A stretch of DNA of 64,000 nt from Aselliscus stoliczkanus (Eukaryota > Chordata > Mammalia > Chiroptera > Hipposideridae). The translations under genes were made by a program, and so were the position numbers. Shown piece after piece: positions 1 through 10,509 of the stretch. Numbering within the stretch: the first letter of the stretch is position 1; each line of letters starts with the position of its first letter. The DNA lies in assembly GCA_033961575.1 (NCBI GenBank), contig CM066729.1:100583501-100647500 (forward strand), read 5' to 3'. The notes beneath the pieces were generated by a model. That model was not told where the DNA came from and made no database searches. It saw only the letters and a list, made by a program, of their open reading frames with translations.

Positions 1-111
1 ACTAATTAGTACCTAGTACTTTAATAAAGCATTTTGGAAGACAAAGATAAACCCATACACTAGGTAAACCAAAAATTTGGTTAGTTCAGAGTTTGCTTGG
101 CTAGATGACTA

Positions 112-380
112 TGTCTTAGTTTGAGCTACTATCACAAAAATATCATAGACTGGATGTCCTAAATAACAAAAATTCATGTCTCATAGTTTTGGAGGCTGGG
201 AAGTCCAAGGTCAAAATGTCAACTAATTTGGTTCCTGGTGGGGCCTCTTCCTGGTATGTCCTCATGTGGTAGAGTGAGAGAAAGGAAGCAGCTCTCTCCT
301 GTCTCTTTTTATAAGGAGATTATGAAGTCTGCTCTGTTTTATAAGGGGACTACGAAGTTACTCATGACCTAGAGTAACTC
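112..380 (-). mobile_element. ERVL-MaLR LTR (MST/MLT1-like), decayed
   Basis: The minus strand reads like the 3' part of a mammalian-apparent LTR (MaLR). Position 112 begins with tgtcttag, the complement of the usual end of these LTRs. This is followed by the typical 'atcatagactgg', 'ggaggctgggaagtccaagg' and 'cctcatgtgg' blocks. No internal ERV sequence follows, so it is a solo or truncated LTR. The far end is unclear, because homology fades at about 380 where an unclassified repeat segment begins. Confidence 0.7.
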
Positions 381-476
381 ATTCATTAGCAGGGCAGAAC
401 ATTTGCAGACCTTCTGTGGAGGTAAATGGTACTGCCCACAGGAGCAGCCCAGCATGCATCCACCTGTAAGTTCAGC
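365..476. repeat. Unclassified repeat segment A, inverted copy at 6210-6325
   Basis: The reverse complement of this stretch matches 6210-6325 over about 115 bp, with roughly 85% identity by eye. The shared core includes 'gggctgctcctgtgg' and 'gttctgccctgctaat'. I do not recognise the family. It adjoins segment B (476-538), which recurs near the second copy in the opposite relative orientation. Confidence 0.7.
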
Positions 477-538
477 CAACTCCAACAGTGGAAAAAAATC
501 CCACAAATATATTGTTTAGTAATACATAAGTATGTATT
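476..538. repeat. Unclassified repeat segment B, direct copy at 6470-6533
   Basis: The string 'atattgtttag.aatacataa.tatgta', preceded by 'tccaa.agtgga', is present here and at 6470-6533 in the same orientation. It touches segment A here, but at the second site it is separated from A by about 145 bp. Confidence 0.55.
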
Positions 539-1308
539 ATCATGTTTATCAAAGTAGGCAAGATTTAAACATAGTATTTTTTATGATTAAGGATATTTTC
601 AAACAAAGAAAAATGATCAGTTTTTATAAACGTATTCACTTAATTTTTACTTCATTTTTTTTGTTTTCTTAAGCATACACATTTTTTCAAGTAAAATTGT
701 TTATTTCATGATATAAATATTATAAGATAACAGCTGCACTCATGACTGATAATATTAAACCAAGACATCAAATTTTTAGGAATTTCATATAATTTCTGAA
801 TTGTTTATGGCAATGATATATATCACATTCATATATGGCCTACGAAGGTTAAACATTACTTTTCATTTGAAAATATTTCCTATGAAATTTAGTATATTAA
901 GTAAATCTAAATAACAGCTCAATATCAATAAACTCAATCTCAGCAAAAACCAATCATAATTAACAAATTTAGAGGTGGTTCAATATGACTAAAATAAATC
1001 TCAACTTTGAGTAAATAAGTTAGTCCTATAACCACCTTTTCCCTCTATATTTTTAAAGCTTCTCTTTATCCTAATTCCATACTGCAGAGAGATTAAAAAA
1101 GGGCTCAGTATCTCAAATTTCCACACTTCATAAATAGATAACTGGTAAAATTTATTTTCCTGTCTGACCTTTAAATTTAAGGCATCAAGATCATTTTTAT
1201 TTCCATTTTCAATTTAATTTATAAAACCTATTATACTGCACACAATCATTAGACTGCTCAAGTTTTACTTCAAGTCAAATATATTTGCTGAGCAACAATG
1301 AGGCTTTG
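539..1308. other. AT-rich stretch, one duplicated block
   Basis: No gene or named repeat is recognised. The only structure is the 929-1015 block, which recurs at 4110-4196. Confidence 0.5.
929..1015. repeat. Diverged direct repeat, partner at 4110-4196
   Basis: About 87 bp containing 'ccaatcataatta' and 'ggttcaatatga' aligns directly with 4110-4196 at roughly 80% identity. Both copies sit in otherwise unique AT-rich DNA. It is either an unclassified old interspersed repeat or a local duplication. Confidence 0.6.
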
Positions 1309-1487
1309 TATGGTGGTTACGAACATGATTTGAAGCCTGAACACATAGGCTCTAATCCCTGCTCTACTATATCCTTACTTTGTAATATTCATCATACTAT
1401 TTAACTTTCTATGCCCCATTTTCTCATCCCTAAAAAGGGAAGAATAATAGTGCCTGCTTGGCTGAGTTATCCTTAAGATTAAACGGG
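1309..1487 (+). mobile_element. MIR SINE, 5' part (split by L1)
   Basis: This follows the MIR consensus order: 'tggtggtta' head, 'tctaatccctgctctac', then 'atttaactttctatgcc' with 'cattttctcatc' and 'aatagtgcctgc'. MIR is an ancient tRNA-derived SINE family mobilised by L2. The element continues at 2058 after a younger L1 insertion. Confidence 0.75.
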
Positions 1488-2057
1488 TATCTACCCCCAA
1501 AATCTGAAAACATTTATCCAGAAAGATATATGTAACCCTATGTTCATTGCAGCATTATTCACGGTGGCCAAGACATGGAAACACCCAAAGTGTCCTTCAA
1601 CAGATGATTGGATAAATAAAATGTGGTATATATACACAATGGAATACTATTCTGCCATAAGAAAAGATGAAATACTGCCATTTGCAAAAACATGCATAGA
1701 TCTTGAGATTATCCTGCAAAGCAAAATAAATCAGACAGGAAAAGTCAAGAACCACATGACTTCATTCATATGTGGGATATAAAACTGAAAGCAATGAAAG
1801 AACACGACAAATAAACAAAGAAACAAAAATTCATAGATAAAGACAACAGTTTAGTGGTTATCAGAGGGTAAGGGGGGGTGGTAGAAGAGGGTAAAGGGGA
1901 TCAAATATATAGTGGTAGAAAGAGAACTGACTCTGAGTGGTGAACACACAATGTGATATATAGATAATATACTATACAAATGTATACTTGAAACCTATAA
2001 AATTTTACTACCCAATGTCACCTCAATAAATTTAATAAATAAAAAAATGAAAAGAAA
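1488..2057 (+). mobile_element. L1 3' end inserted in a MIR
   Basis: A 5'-truncated LINE-1 carrying the last part of ORF2 (stop near 1782), a 3' UTR and an A-rich tail ending near 2055. It sits inside a MIR. The flanking 'aagattaaacgggt' (around 1475-1489) and 'aagattaaatgggt' (around 2056-2069) look like a target-site duplication with one mismatch, as expected for target-primed reverse transcription. The 3' UTR type (ending in an 'aataaatttaataaa' tail) is shared with the elements at 12383, 25089 and 40455. Confidence 0.85.
1540..1782 (+). pseudogene. L1 ORF2 C-terminal fragment
   Basis: An 80-residue open stretch matches the C-terminal end of LINE-1 ORF2 protein. It shows MFIAALFTVAKTW, 'KCPSTDDW' and 'WYIYTMEYYSAI', the well-known end of L1 ORF2. 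ORF2 encodes the endonuclease and reverse transcriptase, but neither catalytic domain is present here. It is a dead 5'-truncated copy. Confidence 0.85.
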
Positions 2058-2150
2058 GATTAAATGGGTTAATATACTTAAAACATTAAGAAGAATGCTT
2101 GGCAAGATTAAGAATGTGTTGTATAAAAATAAACTATTATTACTATTAAT
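2058..2150 (+). mobile_element. MIR SINE, 3' part
   Basis: Continuation of the MIR interrupted at 1487: 'agattaaatgggttaat', 'gaatgcttggcaagat' and an 'actattattactatta' end, which is the usual MIR 3' order. Confidence 0.6.
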
Positions 2151-2929
2151 ATATAAGCTGACATAGGAAGCTTTTCATCTATTCAGTTTAGGATAGGTGG
2201 AATGGGAACCTAGGAATGGAACCTGTTCCTGACAGTTACTAGCTATGTGAACTTAAGCTAGCTATGGAAATTCTGCAATATGTACTCAAGTTCATGTCCT
2301 GCTTATTAGGATGAGTCTGTCTTACAAAGACTGAAAAAAAATGGTATAAAGCATTCAGAGAATTATTTGGCAAATGACAAGGTTTTAATCCTAACTCCCT
2401 TTCTTCAACTTCAGCTTTGGGTAGTGAGGAAAATGAACTGTAGAAATAGAAGGCTGGAGGACCGCAGACCAACTAAAAAACTGCTGAAATATCAATAATA
2501 ACAGAGAAGAGAGCCAGATAAATAACCAATAGAAAGGAGAAATGGAAAACAGAGAGCATAGGATGCAGTCAACACATTCTTGGTAAATGACGAGATGTGG
2601 AGTTAATGAGAAATGAAGGAATGAGTGATGATACAAAAGAAGCTCTTTACGATGCGACTTTGCTATGCATATTTTATCACACAAGTCTGGTATGGTATTA
2701 TTGTTAGTACCTGAAATATTACATATCTCTACCCTTCTAAAATTTCAAATCACATACTGCTATAACTTTTTTCTTTATTTTTATTCCATCATTGCCCCCA
2801 ATTTTTTTCCTACCATGTAGTCATGATTTTCTCTGCAACTTGAGAGAAGTATTCTAATATATCTATAAAAACAGCATTTTCATAAGGGAAGATATTATTA
2901 TAAAACCCATTTATGAAGCACTTATGTGT

Positions 2930-2974
2930 ATCACTGAAGTCTCAATATCAAGCTATTGGATTCTAAACTCATAA
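2930..2974. repeat. 45-bp near-identical direct repeat, copy 1
   Basis: Begins 'atcactgaagtctcaatatc' and ends 'ctcataaa'. It matches 3802-3846 at all but one position (one extra a here). Flanks on both sides differ. Confidence 0.9.
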
Positions 2975-3801
2975 AAAAATTTATTATACTGTGGCTCTGT
3001 TATACTTACGAGTTTGACTATGTGCAGTAAGAGAACCCTCAGGCAATAATTTCAAAATTGCTCATTATTTGAAAATAAGTGCTAGCATTATTAATGATTT
3101 TGGAGAACATTTTCTCCATGCAGTAATTACTTACAAAAGAAGGTACAAGAAAGTGTTTTGAAAAAACAACATATACAAGTAGTAACAATTGTTCCTATAT
3201 TATCTAATATAATTAAAATTAATAAAATACATATCTATATATACTCGGACTTCTAATTCTATTTTATAAACAAAATAACACAAAATACAAATAAAAACAG
3301 AATTCCAACTGTAAAATTAGTAGAAGTCTATCAGCAGAATTTGATTGGAAACACATAGTAAATTGTATTCAATGAATGATTTATGTTTTAATATAAAAAA
3401 GTTTGAAATTATATTTATAATTGTATTTGTTTCTTAATGAAGTAATATCACACATTATCATTACGTCATTAGTCAGAAGGATTGTTGGAGGTTTGTGCCA
3501 TTTTAAGACTTTACCTCTCACTTTAAATAATGGGAGTAATCATGGTTTATATTATTTAAAATACAGAAGAATGAGAACATTTTGATTAAAAAAACCTCAT
3601 AGAATAGAATCTAAGGTCTAAATAAGAAAAAAAATGTTGGTATGAACACAAGAATCATAGTGAAGATATTTGGGGTAATCCATTGGTGAGATTTGAATTC
3701 CAATTTTTCTGAGATAAAATGATAAATTATACTAAATTACAACTAAACCAGTTTTCCATTAAATAATTTCGGAATTTATAATATGAAGAAAGAAGTTAAA
3801 A

Positions 3802-3846
3802 ATCACTGAAGTCTCAATATCAAGCTATTGGATTCTAACTCATAAA
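3802..3846. repeat. 45-bp near-identical direct repeat, copy 2
   Basis: Partner of 2930-2974, 872 bp downstream in the same orientation, with one indel. The match stops abruptly on both sides. Confidence 0.9.
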
Positions 3847-4109
3847 GTTTGCTGACTAGCATGGCATTCTAAACAGAGCCCAGTAGATGGCAGTAGGCTG
3901 TTACAATCGGGAAAACTAAGAAATAAATTATACAGTGCCAATATTACATATGTACATAGAGAATTTAATAAGTAAATTATGCTATTTTTTCTAATATAAT
4001 ACATCCCTAAATGTATTATATTATATCCTGGTTTTGTGTTAGGAATCCACATATTTCTGAATACTACAAACACATAATACTTTTCTCATGTAAGATGGCA
4101 ACAATTACG

Positions 4110-4196
4110 CTAAACTCAGTCTCAGTAAAATCCAATCATAATTAAGACATTTAGAGATGGTTCAATCTGAGTAAAATAAATATTAACTTTAAGAGT
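4110..4196. repeat. Diverged direct repeat, partner of 929-1015
   Basis: Shares 'aatccaatcataattaa', 'atttagag.tggttcaat' and 'taaaataaat' in the same order as 929-1015. Confidence 0.6.
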
Positions 4197-4492
4197 ATCT
4201 AATTCATTTAGTTCAAGTTCTATATACATAAAATAAAATAGTGTATATAAAATTAACGATAAAGCACTACGCAAATATAAGATTATTTTCCTCAACATAA
4301 AAGTCAAAGGCAGGGATTTGTAAGAGAATTTGTCCAAAGGCATCAAATACTTCAATGAAATTAAATAAAATGAAGCCTGAGGAGAAAAGTCATTAGATTG
4401 AGTGCTTTTAGAGTTGAGAGGACATCTTGAGTAAAATGGTAAATATATTTGTACCTGGATGAAGAATTGCCTTCCCCTGACTCCTATCATAT

Positions 4493-4770
4493 GGTGCAGT
4501 GGTTATGCACACTGGCTCCACAGTCAGACCACCTGAGGACATAACTCACTTTCCAGCTGTATAGCCTTGAGTAAGTCACTTAAATCTCTGTGCCTCGGCG
4601 TATTCATTTTTATGAAGGGGTTATAGCAATAACAACTACCTCAATCTAAAAAATCCCTTGTCAGTTCCTTTGTAAAATGAAGGTAATATCTACTCATTTC
4701 ATTGTGAGCTTCAAATGAGAGAATGTTTATAAAAGCTGTATAGATATAATGTGGTAGCCTTTCCACTGAG
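4493..4770 (+). mobile_element. MIR SINE, nearly full length
   Basis: Shows the MIR order 'tgcagtggttatgcac', 'ggctccacagtcagaccac', 'gccttgagtaagtcactta' (the MIR core), 'tgtaaaatga' and 'aaatgagagaatgt'. The length of about 260 bp is close to the full family length. Confidence 0.85.
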
Positions 4771-5118
4771 TGATATTTCAATTTGATTTTTGATTAATTC
4801 TATTACCTATTTTTGTCTTACAATGATGAATTCATAGCCAGGCATATTTGCAGCCACACAGAGGGGACATCTAACTGGATCATTCTCAGACACCACACCA
4901 AGAATAGTCTTCACATGGCATCAAAAATTCCCCTGGGGAAGCAAACATGGGATGGACCATATGTGAAACATAGCAAGTCCTTGGTGTTTTCCCCATTCCT
5001 CAGACAACAAAGGATTGCCCTCTTATCCTTCCACTATAAGTCAATTAAAAAAATCATCAAAAATAATTTATTTTTCTGTTATTATCCTAATATCCCTTGT
5101 CTAAAATGTGAATATTGT
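4771..5118. other. No recognised feature
   Basis: An open frame runs through 4813-5196, but it ends inside the L1 tail inserted at 5119 and has no family resemblance that I recognise. Confidence 0.4.
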
Positions 5119-5233
5119 GGAATGGCGAATTGGGGGTGGGGGTTTGTCACTTTGAGGGGTAAAATGTATAACTATTGCACTGTGTTGTACACCTGAAACT
5201 AATTAAAAATAAATAAATTATAAAAAAAAGACA

Positions 5234-5269
<36 letters not shown>
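5119..5269 (+). mobile_element. Short L1 3'-end insertion with 17-bp TSD
   Basis: A 151-bp insert: a short 3' UTR end containing 'ttgtacacctgaaactaatt', then an A-rich tail and an (AAAT)n run (about 5231-5273). The 17-bp string 'taaaatgtgaatattgt' flanks it exactly at 5102-5118 and 5270-5286. This is a severely 5'-truncated L1 or L1-mobilised copy. The perfect TSD implies a young insertion. Confidence 0.85.
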
Positions 5270-5272
<3 letters not shown>

Positions 5273-6209
5273 AATGTGAATATTGTTATGTTTCCCTCAA
5301 ATGCTTATGGATTTGTTTGGATCACTTTGTACTTCCTCATTCAAATTATGATTTGAAATGACTTTTCAAATTCAAGGTATTATTTGAGGCCATGAGAAAG
5401 AGTAAGTTTATTGGGTCTATAGGTAGGCAAATAAGCCATGACTCAAACCCCTTCATGGGCCCAATTCAACTATGAGTGGTACACAAACAGTGGGAAAGAG
5501 AAGACTTTTTATTCAAGTTTAAGCAATATTCAAAAGCTATGTATGTAGTGGTAAATTTGGGACATATATTCATATATATATACTTTTTTATTTCGAATTA
5601 ATGCACAACATATCTAAATAAATGCATATATATATTCCTATTTTGAATTAACATACAAATATGTACTTTTAAACAGATTAAGATTATTTTGTTTTTAGGT
5701 TTGTGAAATTACTTTTGTTGCAAAGAATAAATATGCTTGACTCTGAGTTATCCACCTGGAAAATAAAGCACGATGAGGCAAACATAAAACATGAGGACAG
5801 AATTTTGTCAGCAAATAGTATATTCAAATATATATATATTTGCCTTTAACAAATCCACATTAATGAATCTTGTCCCTATCAGTCAAACAAGTTCCACTCA
5901 GTTCAATCCAGTAATAAAACACTATCTCAAGAAATCATTTAGGATTTTTCTAAAGATGGGAAAGAATAATGTTTAAGCCTAAAACCTGAAATGAAATTCT
6001 ACTTTATTGGAAGTTTATGTTAGGCATAAATTTACACAACAACTGAAATTATTATACAGAGGGGCTATGAAATCAACTTTCCCTTCCTCCTTACTGGAAG
6101 TAGGTGGTGATAACCCTTGTTAGTTATGAACAAAGGAATTCTTTGATGATTCCCATGTTATTTCATTGGCTTCTACAGGTACTCTGCTCTACATTCTTCC
6201 TTCTTGGAG

Positions 6210-6325
6210 TCAGCTGAACTCATAAAGATAGATGCATGTTGGGCTGCTCCTGTGGACAGTACCATTTACCTCTACAGAAGATCTGCAATTGTTCTGCCCT
6301 GCTAATAAATAAGTTACCCTAGTTC
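6210..6325. repeat. Segment A, inverted copy
   Basis: Reverse complement of 365-476. The shared run 'gcagtaccatttacct' differs by one base between the copies. 5.8 kb separates the two arms. Confidence 0.7.
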
Positions 6326-6469
6326 TGGAGTTCAGAATGAGGAATTCATTGTCAGTGCACAACTAAATCTCATCCTCTAAGCCAGCCATCAAACAATCTC
6401 TACCTGACATAGTCTAGTTCTCAACTGTTTCTGACTTAAGCAAAGAAAAAGGTTGTCATTTGTTAAGCG

Positions 6470-6533
6470 CCATCAATTCCAATAGTGGACATTAACTACA
6501 TATTGTTTAGGAATACATAACTATGTAGCAGAA
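6470..6533. repeat. Segment B, direct copy
   Basis: Direct match to 476-538 around 'atattgtttaggaatacata'. Confidence 0.55.
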
Positions 6534-7754
6534 ATAGAAAGATATACCTGAGAATAATATATTCTAACCTCGGGTATTATGAAGACCTCATTCTGTTTCT
6601 AATGCTCTATTTCTTAAGCTGGATATTAGATACACAAGGATTTGTTAAATTTTTCTTGAATATATTTCTGCGATTACTTTAAGCTGAGCACTCTCGTTTG
6701 ATTCTGTTTTCTCTGTTGTTGACAGCTCTCTGTTAATCTGGAATGAAAGATTACACCCAACAAATGTTGGCAGCGAACAGAATAGATTCTTTTTTGATGT
6801 ACACACTGAAAAATGGATTTTCCATTGCTCAGCACCATGAAATTTCCCCCATTAAAAGAGGCACAAGGCTGTCAACTGTGTAAGTTTTTAACAATTGATA
6901 TGGAGAGCTGGTGATCTACCTACGTAAAAGCTAGATCTCTTGCTTTTCCCCTTAACCTAACAAACATATCAATATATCACATAGAATCAGGACCAGCATT
7001 ATTTCAGTGAGTTTGGAAGGTGTTTTAAGGTAATGTATAAGCACTTAGTTGGTCCTTGAAAAGTTTAATCTCTTTAAATCATTCCCATAGCACAAATTCA
7101 AACAGCAGCCAAATGTAATAAGCTAATTATGGGTATGATTCAAGTGTCATTCCTCATTAAATCAATGCTCTAAAAACCCTTCCTAAATTTCCTAATAAGT
7201 AGACATGAACAATTAACATCTAATTAGTCATCCATCATCCTTGCTAAAAATGTATTTAAAAGGAAAATTAAAGAGACTTCTCTCATAAAGATTTTACAGA
7301 AAATGTGTTATATGTCCATCTCCACTTAAATATTCATCATTTGCTATCTAGTAGCTTACTTGGTAAGATGATTCTTTTTAATATCAAACCTATTAATTGG
7401 AACATTCCAACCATATTCAAGAATGCCATTATTTTATGTCTTCAATGACCTTATTGACAATAGTCCAACCAACTGACTTTGTAGAGGATGCTGAAACTAA
7501 TGGAGACTTCACTTGTTGAAAAAGCCACAGTTGCATAGCACAAGGGTGAGTATTTTTAAGGTCAGGTTTCGAGGCAATATCCCAACTTTTCTCCTTTAAA
7601 GCTTTAAAAGAACATTTTGATGCCTTCAATTTACTTCATAAGATCACTGAGTTACCTACTTGTGTTTTATGTTTTATGTTAGTAGAAGAGCTAGCAACTT
7701 ATTCCCATATTCCATCTGGCTTTAGCAAATCTGAATAACTTAGTAGATACAAGT

Positions 7755-7857
7755 TAGGGACCCAGAGTCAGAATACCCAGTCTCAATTTCCAGTTTCGGC
7801 ACTTACTAACAGGGAGATTTTAAGGCAGTTTCTCTGTGTCTTTCCTTCCTCATTCTT
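7755..7857 (+). mobile_element. MIR SINE, 5' part (split by SINE)
   Basis: Contains 'cccagagtcagaatacccag', 'ggcacttacta' and 'tctctgtgtctttccttcctc', in MIR order. It is interrupted by a younger bat SINE and resumes at 7974. Confidence 0.7.
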
Positions 7858-7959
7858 TTTTTTGAGGGCAGTGTCACTGGCTTTCATATGTGGGACCCGA
7901 ACCAGGGCCGCTGGCATCCCAAGCCAGCACTTAACCAATGCGCCACTCGGCCGGCCCTT
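7858..7959 (-). mobile_element. Short tRNA-derived SINE (~100 bp) in a MIR
   Basis: The minus strand reads GGCCGGCCGAGTGGCGCATT, then a tRNA-like A box, 'ccagcggccc', a B box (ggttcgggtcc), 'cacatatgaaagccagtgac' and 'actgccctcaaa' with an A tail. 'ccttcctcattctt' occurs at 7844-7857 and 7960-7973 and is the TSD. This family is the head-only relative of the long SINE described at 25477. Pol III would drive it from the internal A and B boxes. Confidence 0.9.
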
Positions 7960-7973
7960 CCTTCCTCATTCTT

Positions 7974-8060
7974 GAAGTTAACAATAATGCTGCTGCTGCT
8001 GATGTTGATGATACTATCTGCCCCAAAAGCTGGTTTCAGGATTAAATAAAGTAATAACCT
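7974..8060 (+). mobile_element. MIR SINE, 3' part
   Basis: Continues the 7755 element with 'gaagttaacaataatgctgc' and 'ttcaggattaaataaagtaa'. Confidence 0.6.
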
Positions 8061-8555
8061 AACATGATTATATCAGTCTCCATAAAATTTAAAAGTTTAT
8101 TGAATATCATCTATTCAAAATATAGCACCTCTCAAATTTCCTCCTATTTCCTCCAAATTCATTTTCTAGAAGACAATGAGTACACCGATCCATAATGGAA
8201 TGAAAACAAGTTCCTGGACTTTGTATGTTCCCATCATGCTTATTTAAGACCAACAGAAAAGATGCATTACTAGGAAAAGTGGAACATGCCCTAAGTAAGA
8301 GAAGGGGAAAATGAGGAAAGCCCAACTTTAAGTCATTCCCAAGCATTAGGCTGTTTGTAACAGGCTTATAAGTAGCTTGGTCCTGGTAGTTGACTTTGGC
8401 ATTTGCATGGTTTCAAAAGCAGCAACCTGACTGTGACACGTTACTAAAATGGGAAGTTACACAATGACTTGTTGGAGCCTAGAGAAAAGTCATAATGGAT
8501 ATAAGGAAACCCAGTACTATCAACTGCCTGGACTTGAAGGAATGCAGAGGTAAAG
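8061..8555. other. No recognised feature
   Basis: Unique-looking DNA of moderate GC between a MIR and a solo LTR. A 79-codon open frame on the minus strand (8107-8346) has no recognisable motif. Confidence 0.4.
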
Positions 8556-9184
8556 TGTCGCATCCAGCATGACAGAGCAGTGGGAAAGCAACAAGGGATG
8601 GTGAAAGGTTAAGAAAGAGACAATGCATGTGGTGCCAGGGGAATCAAGTCTCATGGACCGAGCCCCAAATCTGGCCTATGTTCCTTTTATTGTCTCTCAC
8701 ACAAGAAAGGATCAAAGTATCTTCCATGGTCTATGAGTCTCATACATGAGAACTTAGCTCAGGACCAAATCACCCATGCCTGCAGGCTGCCATTACCAAA
8801 AGTCCCATGATCTGCTTACATGCACCTCCCTAAGAGACAGAAACCTCTTATGCTGAAACTCAATGATAAGATTACATAGAGGACAGATGTTATCATTAAG
8901 TCCATAAACTGGCTGTCAGCTCCAAGACGGGGGTCTGTGCCCACTCCCATCAACTCCGTGATTTCTCCTTATGGCGCCCATGCGACTGTGCCTGTCTTAG
9001 GTTGTTCCTCCCTTAAGGAATCTTATCTGTCATTGACTAACTAGCCATCTTGTGGGGCCAAACCGGAAACAAACAGAGTAGGCATAATGTTAAAGCAATG
9101 TCCCTAAAAGGATCTGTCTCTATAGATGCTCCATTTTTTTATGGGAAGGTGCATGGGAACAGACGGGTAGGCTGCTGTATGACA
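8556..9184 (-). mobile_element. Endogenous retroviral LTR, copy 1 (bat-type, unnamed)
   Basis: About 629 bp bounded by tgtcgcatcc and ...tatgaca, so TG...CA on either strand. It is homologous over its whole length to 52540-53163. A polyadenylation signal (aataaaa) lies on the minus strand at about 8685-8691. A short U5-like stretch to the 8556 end follows it, so I orient the LTR as minus. No gag, pol or env sequence adjoins it, so it is a solo LTR. The usual short target duplication is not clear. I cannot name the family. Confidence 0.75.
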
Positions 9185-9639
9185 ACAGGAAAGCAGCTTA
9201 GATTTTGTTCATTTCATTTTCATTAACCCTATGGCAGGTCCTGCCCTAAGCTTCTCAGCACTCAATGGTTCTGGGCATTCACAGTCTGCAGTATAATATG
9301 TACATATGAAAACACAATCAGTTTATAAACATAGTGATACTAATGCCCCTCTCTTCTTTCTTCTTTGCAGCTAAACTCCAAAAATTCTCTCCTTCTTATT
9401 AACAAACATCTCACATTTAAGAACTGTTCATTGTGGTCATAATTACACAGCAAACTTCCATATGTTCAACACTCATGTTTTCTTCAAGTAGTAAATATAT
9501 TTTGAAGCTATATTAGGTATGAAATACTTCATTGTAGGTATTGAAAATTACACAAGAAAGAAGAGATGGTTTCTATCTTCTTGGAGCTAGAGTCTAATGA
9601 TATAGACAAATAGACATGCAGTTATTTAAAATGTGATGA
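9185..9639. other. No recognised feature
   Basis: AT-rich spacer between the LTR and an old L2. It contains a pyrimidine tract with cttctttgcag at about 9360, which looks like a splice acceptor, but no supported exon follows. Confidence 0.35.
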
Positions 9640-10188
9640 GTGCTCTGGTAATAGGTCTCTCTTACTCTACTCACAGAACCTATGGGTTGTCCTTTATTTC
9701 TACTTTCTCCTGTACCTGAAATCTTTCCTTCTTTCCAGAGTAACTCTCTTGGTTTTAAATATGTTCAAGTCTTCATACATATCCCTTTTTCCATGTTCCT
9801 TTTCTAACTAAGCTTTTAAGATATACCTGTTCTCCCAATTTCCAAATTTTTACAGTTCGTTCATCAACATTCAGAAAGTTAACTTCAATTTATCCCACTC
9901 CAACAAAATAAATGTCACTACCTTCATAAAAACCCCTAGTTACTAAATCTAATGTACACTTTCAATCTGCATCTGTACCTTTTTTTTTTTACCTCTTAGC
10001 AACACTTAATGTAGAACAACACTTTCTCTTGAAATATACACTTTACTTTTAAGTATTATTTTTCTCTTACCACTCTGATCATTCTTTTACAATATCTTTT
10101 GCAGCTAAGCATTCTCTACTGAGACATTAAATATTTTATTGTTTTTCAAAACTCAGCTATAGACATTCTTTTTCTTTTTTCTCAATAT
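9640..10188 (+). mobile_element. L2 LINE fragment, upstream part
   Basis: A pyrimidine-rich stretch resembles the decayed L2 ORF2 region in + orientation ('atatgttcaagtcttcatac' and similar). It lines up with the clearer L2 at 10510-11165, across a hAT insertion. Divergence is high, so the start is approximate. Confidence 0.4.
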
Positions 10189-10504
10189 ATAGCACCGCTA
10201 TCCAATAGAAGTATAATGTGAGGTAGAAATGGTACATGTATAATGTTAAATGTTATACTAGCTCCATCAAAAATATAAAAAAAAACAAATAAGACTAATT
10301 TTAATAGCTCAATATATCCAAAATATCAATATTATCATTTCAACATGCAATCAATATAAACAATTATTAATGAGATATTTTACATTCTTTATTTCCTGTT
10401 ACTACTAAGAAATCTGGTATAATTTCAGTTTTGGATTAGCCACATTTCAAGTGCTCAGTAGCACCATGCAGCTCATGTGGTTCCTGTATTAAATGGTGCA
10501 GATG
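10189..10504. mobile_element. hAT-type DNA transposon relic
   Basis: Non-autonomous DNA transposon with the familiar 'gctatccaatagaagtataa' start, 'aatatatccaaaatatcaat', 'tcatttcaacatgcaatcaa' and 'gccacatttcaagtgctca' blocks, and an 'attaaatggtgcagatg' end mirroring the start. This matches an ancient mammalian hAT family with ctgtccaata/tattggacag ends. It interrupts an L2 and carries no transposase. Confidence 0.75.
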
Positions 10505-10509
10505 TAGTC

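Larger units (their letters stand above)
2151..4492. other. AT-rich DNA with two local duplicates
   Basis: I see no exon, named repeat or RNA gene. The only structures are the near-identical 45-bp pair (2930, 3802) and the partner of 929-1015 at 4110. Confidence 0.5.
5287..7754. other. AT-rich DNA with repeat segments A and B
   Basis: No coding or RNA gene is seen. The only structure is the second copies of segments A (inverted) and B (direct) between 6210 and 6533. Confidence 0.45.

Noticed and set aside
4813..5196. 127-residue plus-strand open frame
   Set aside because: Its last third reads into a young L1 tail inserted at 5119. The rest shows no motif or codon bias that I can support.
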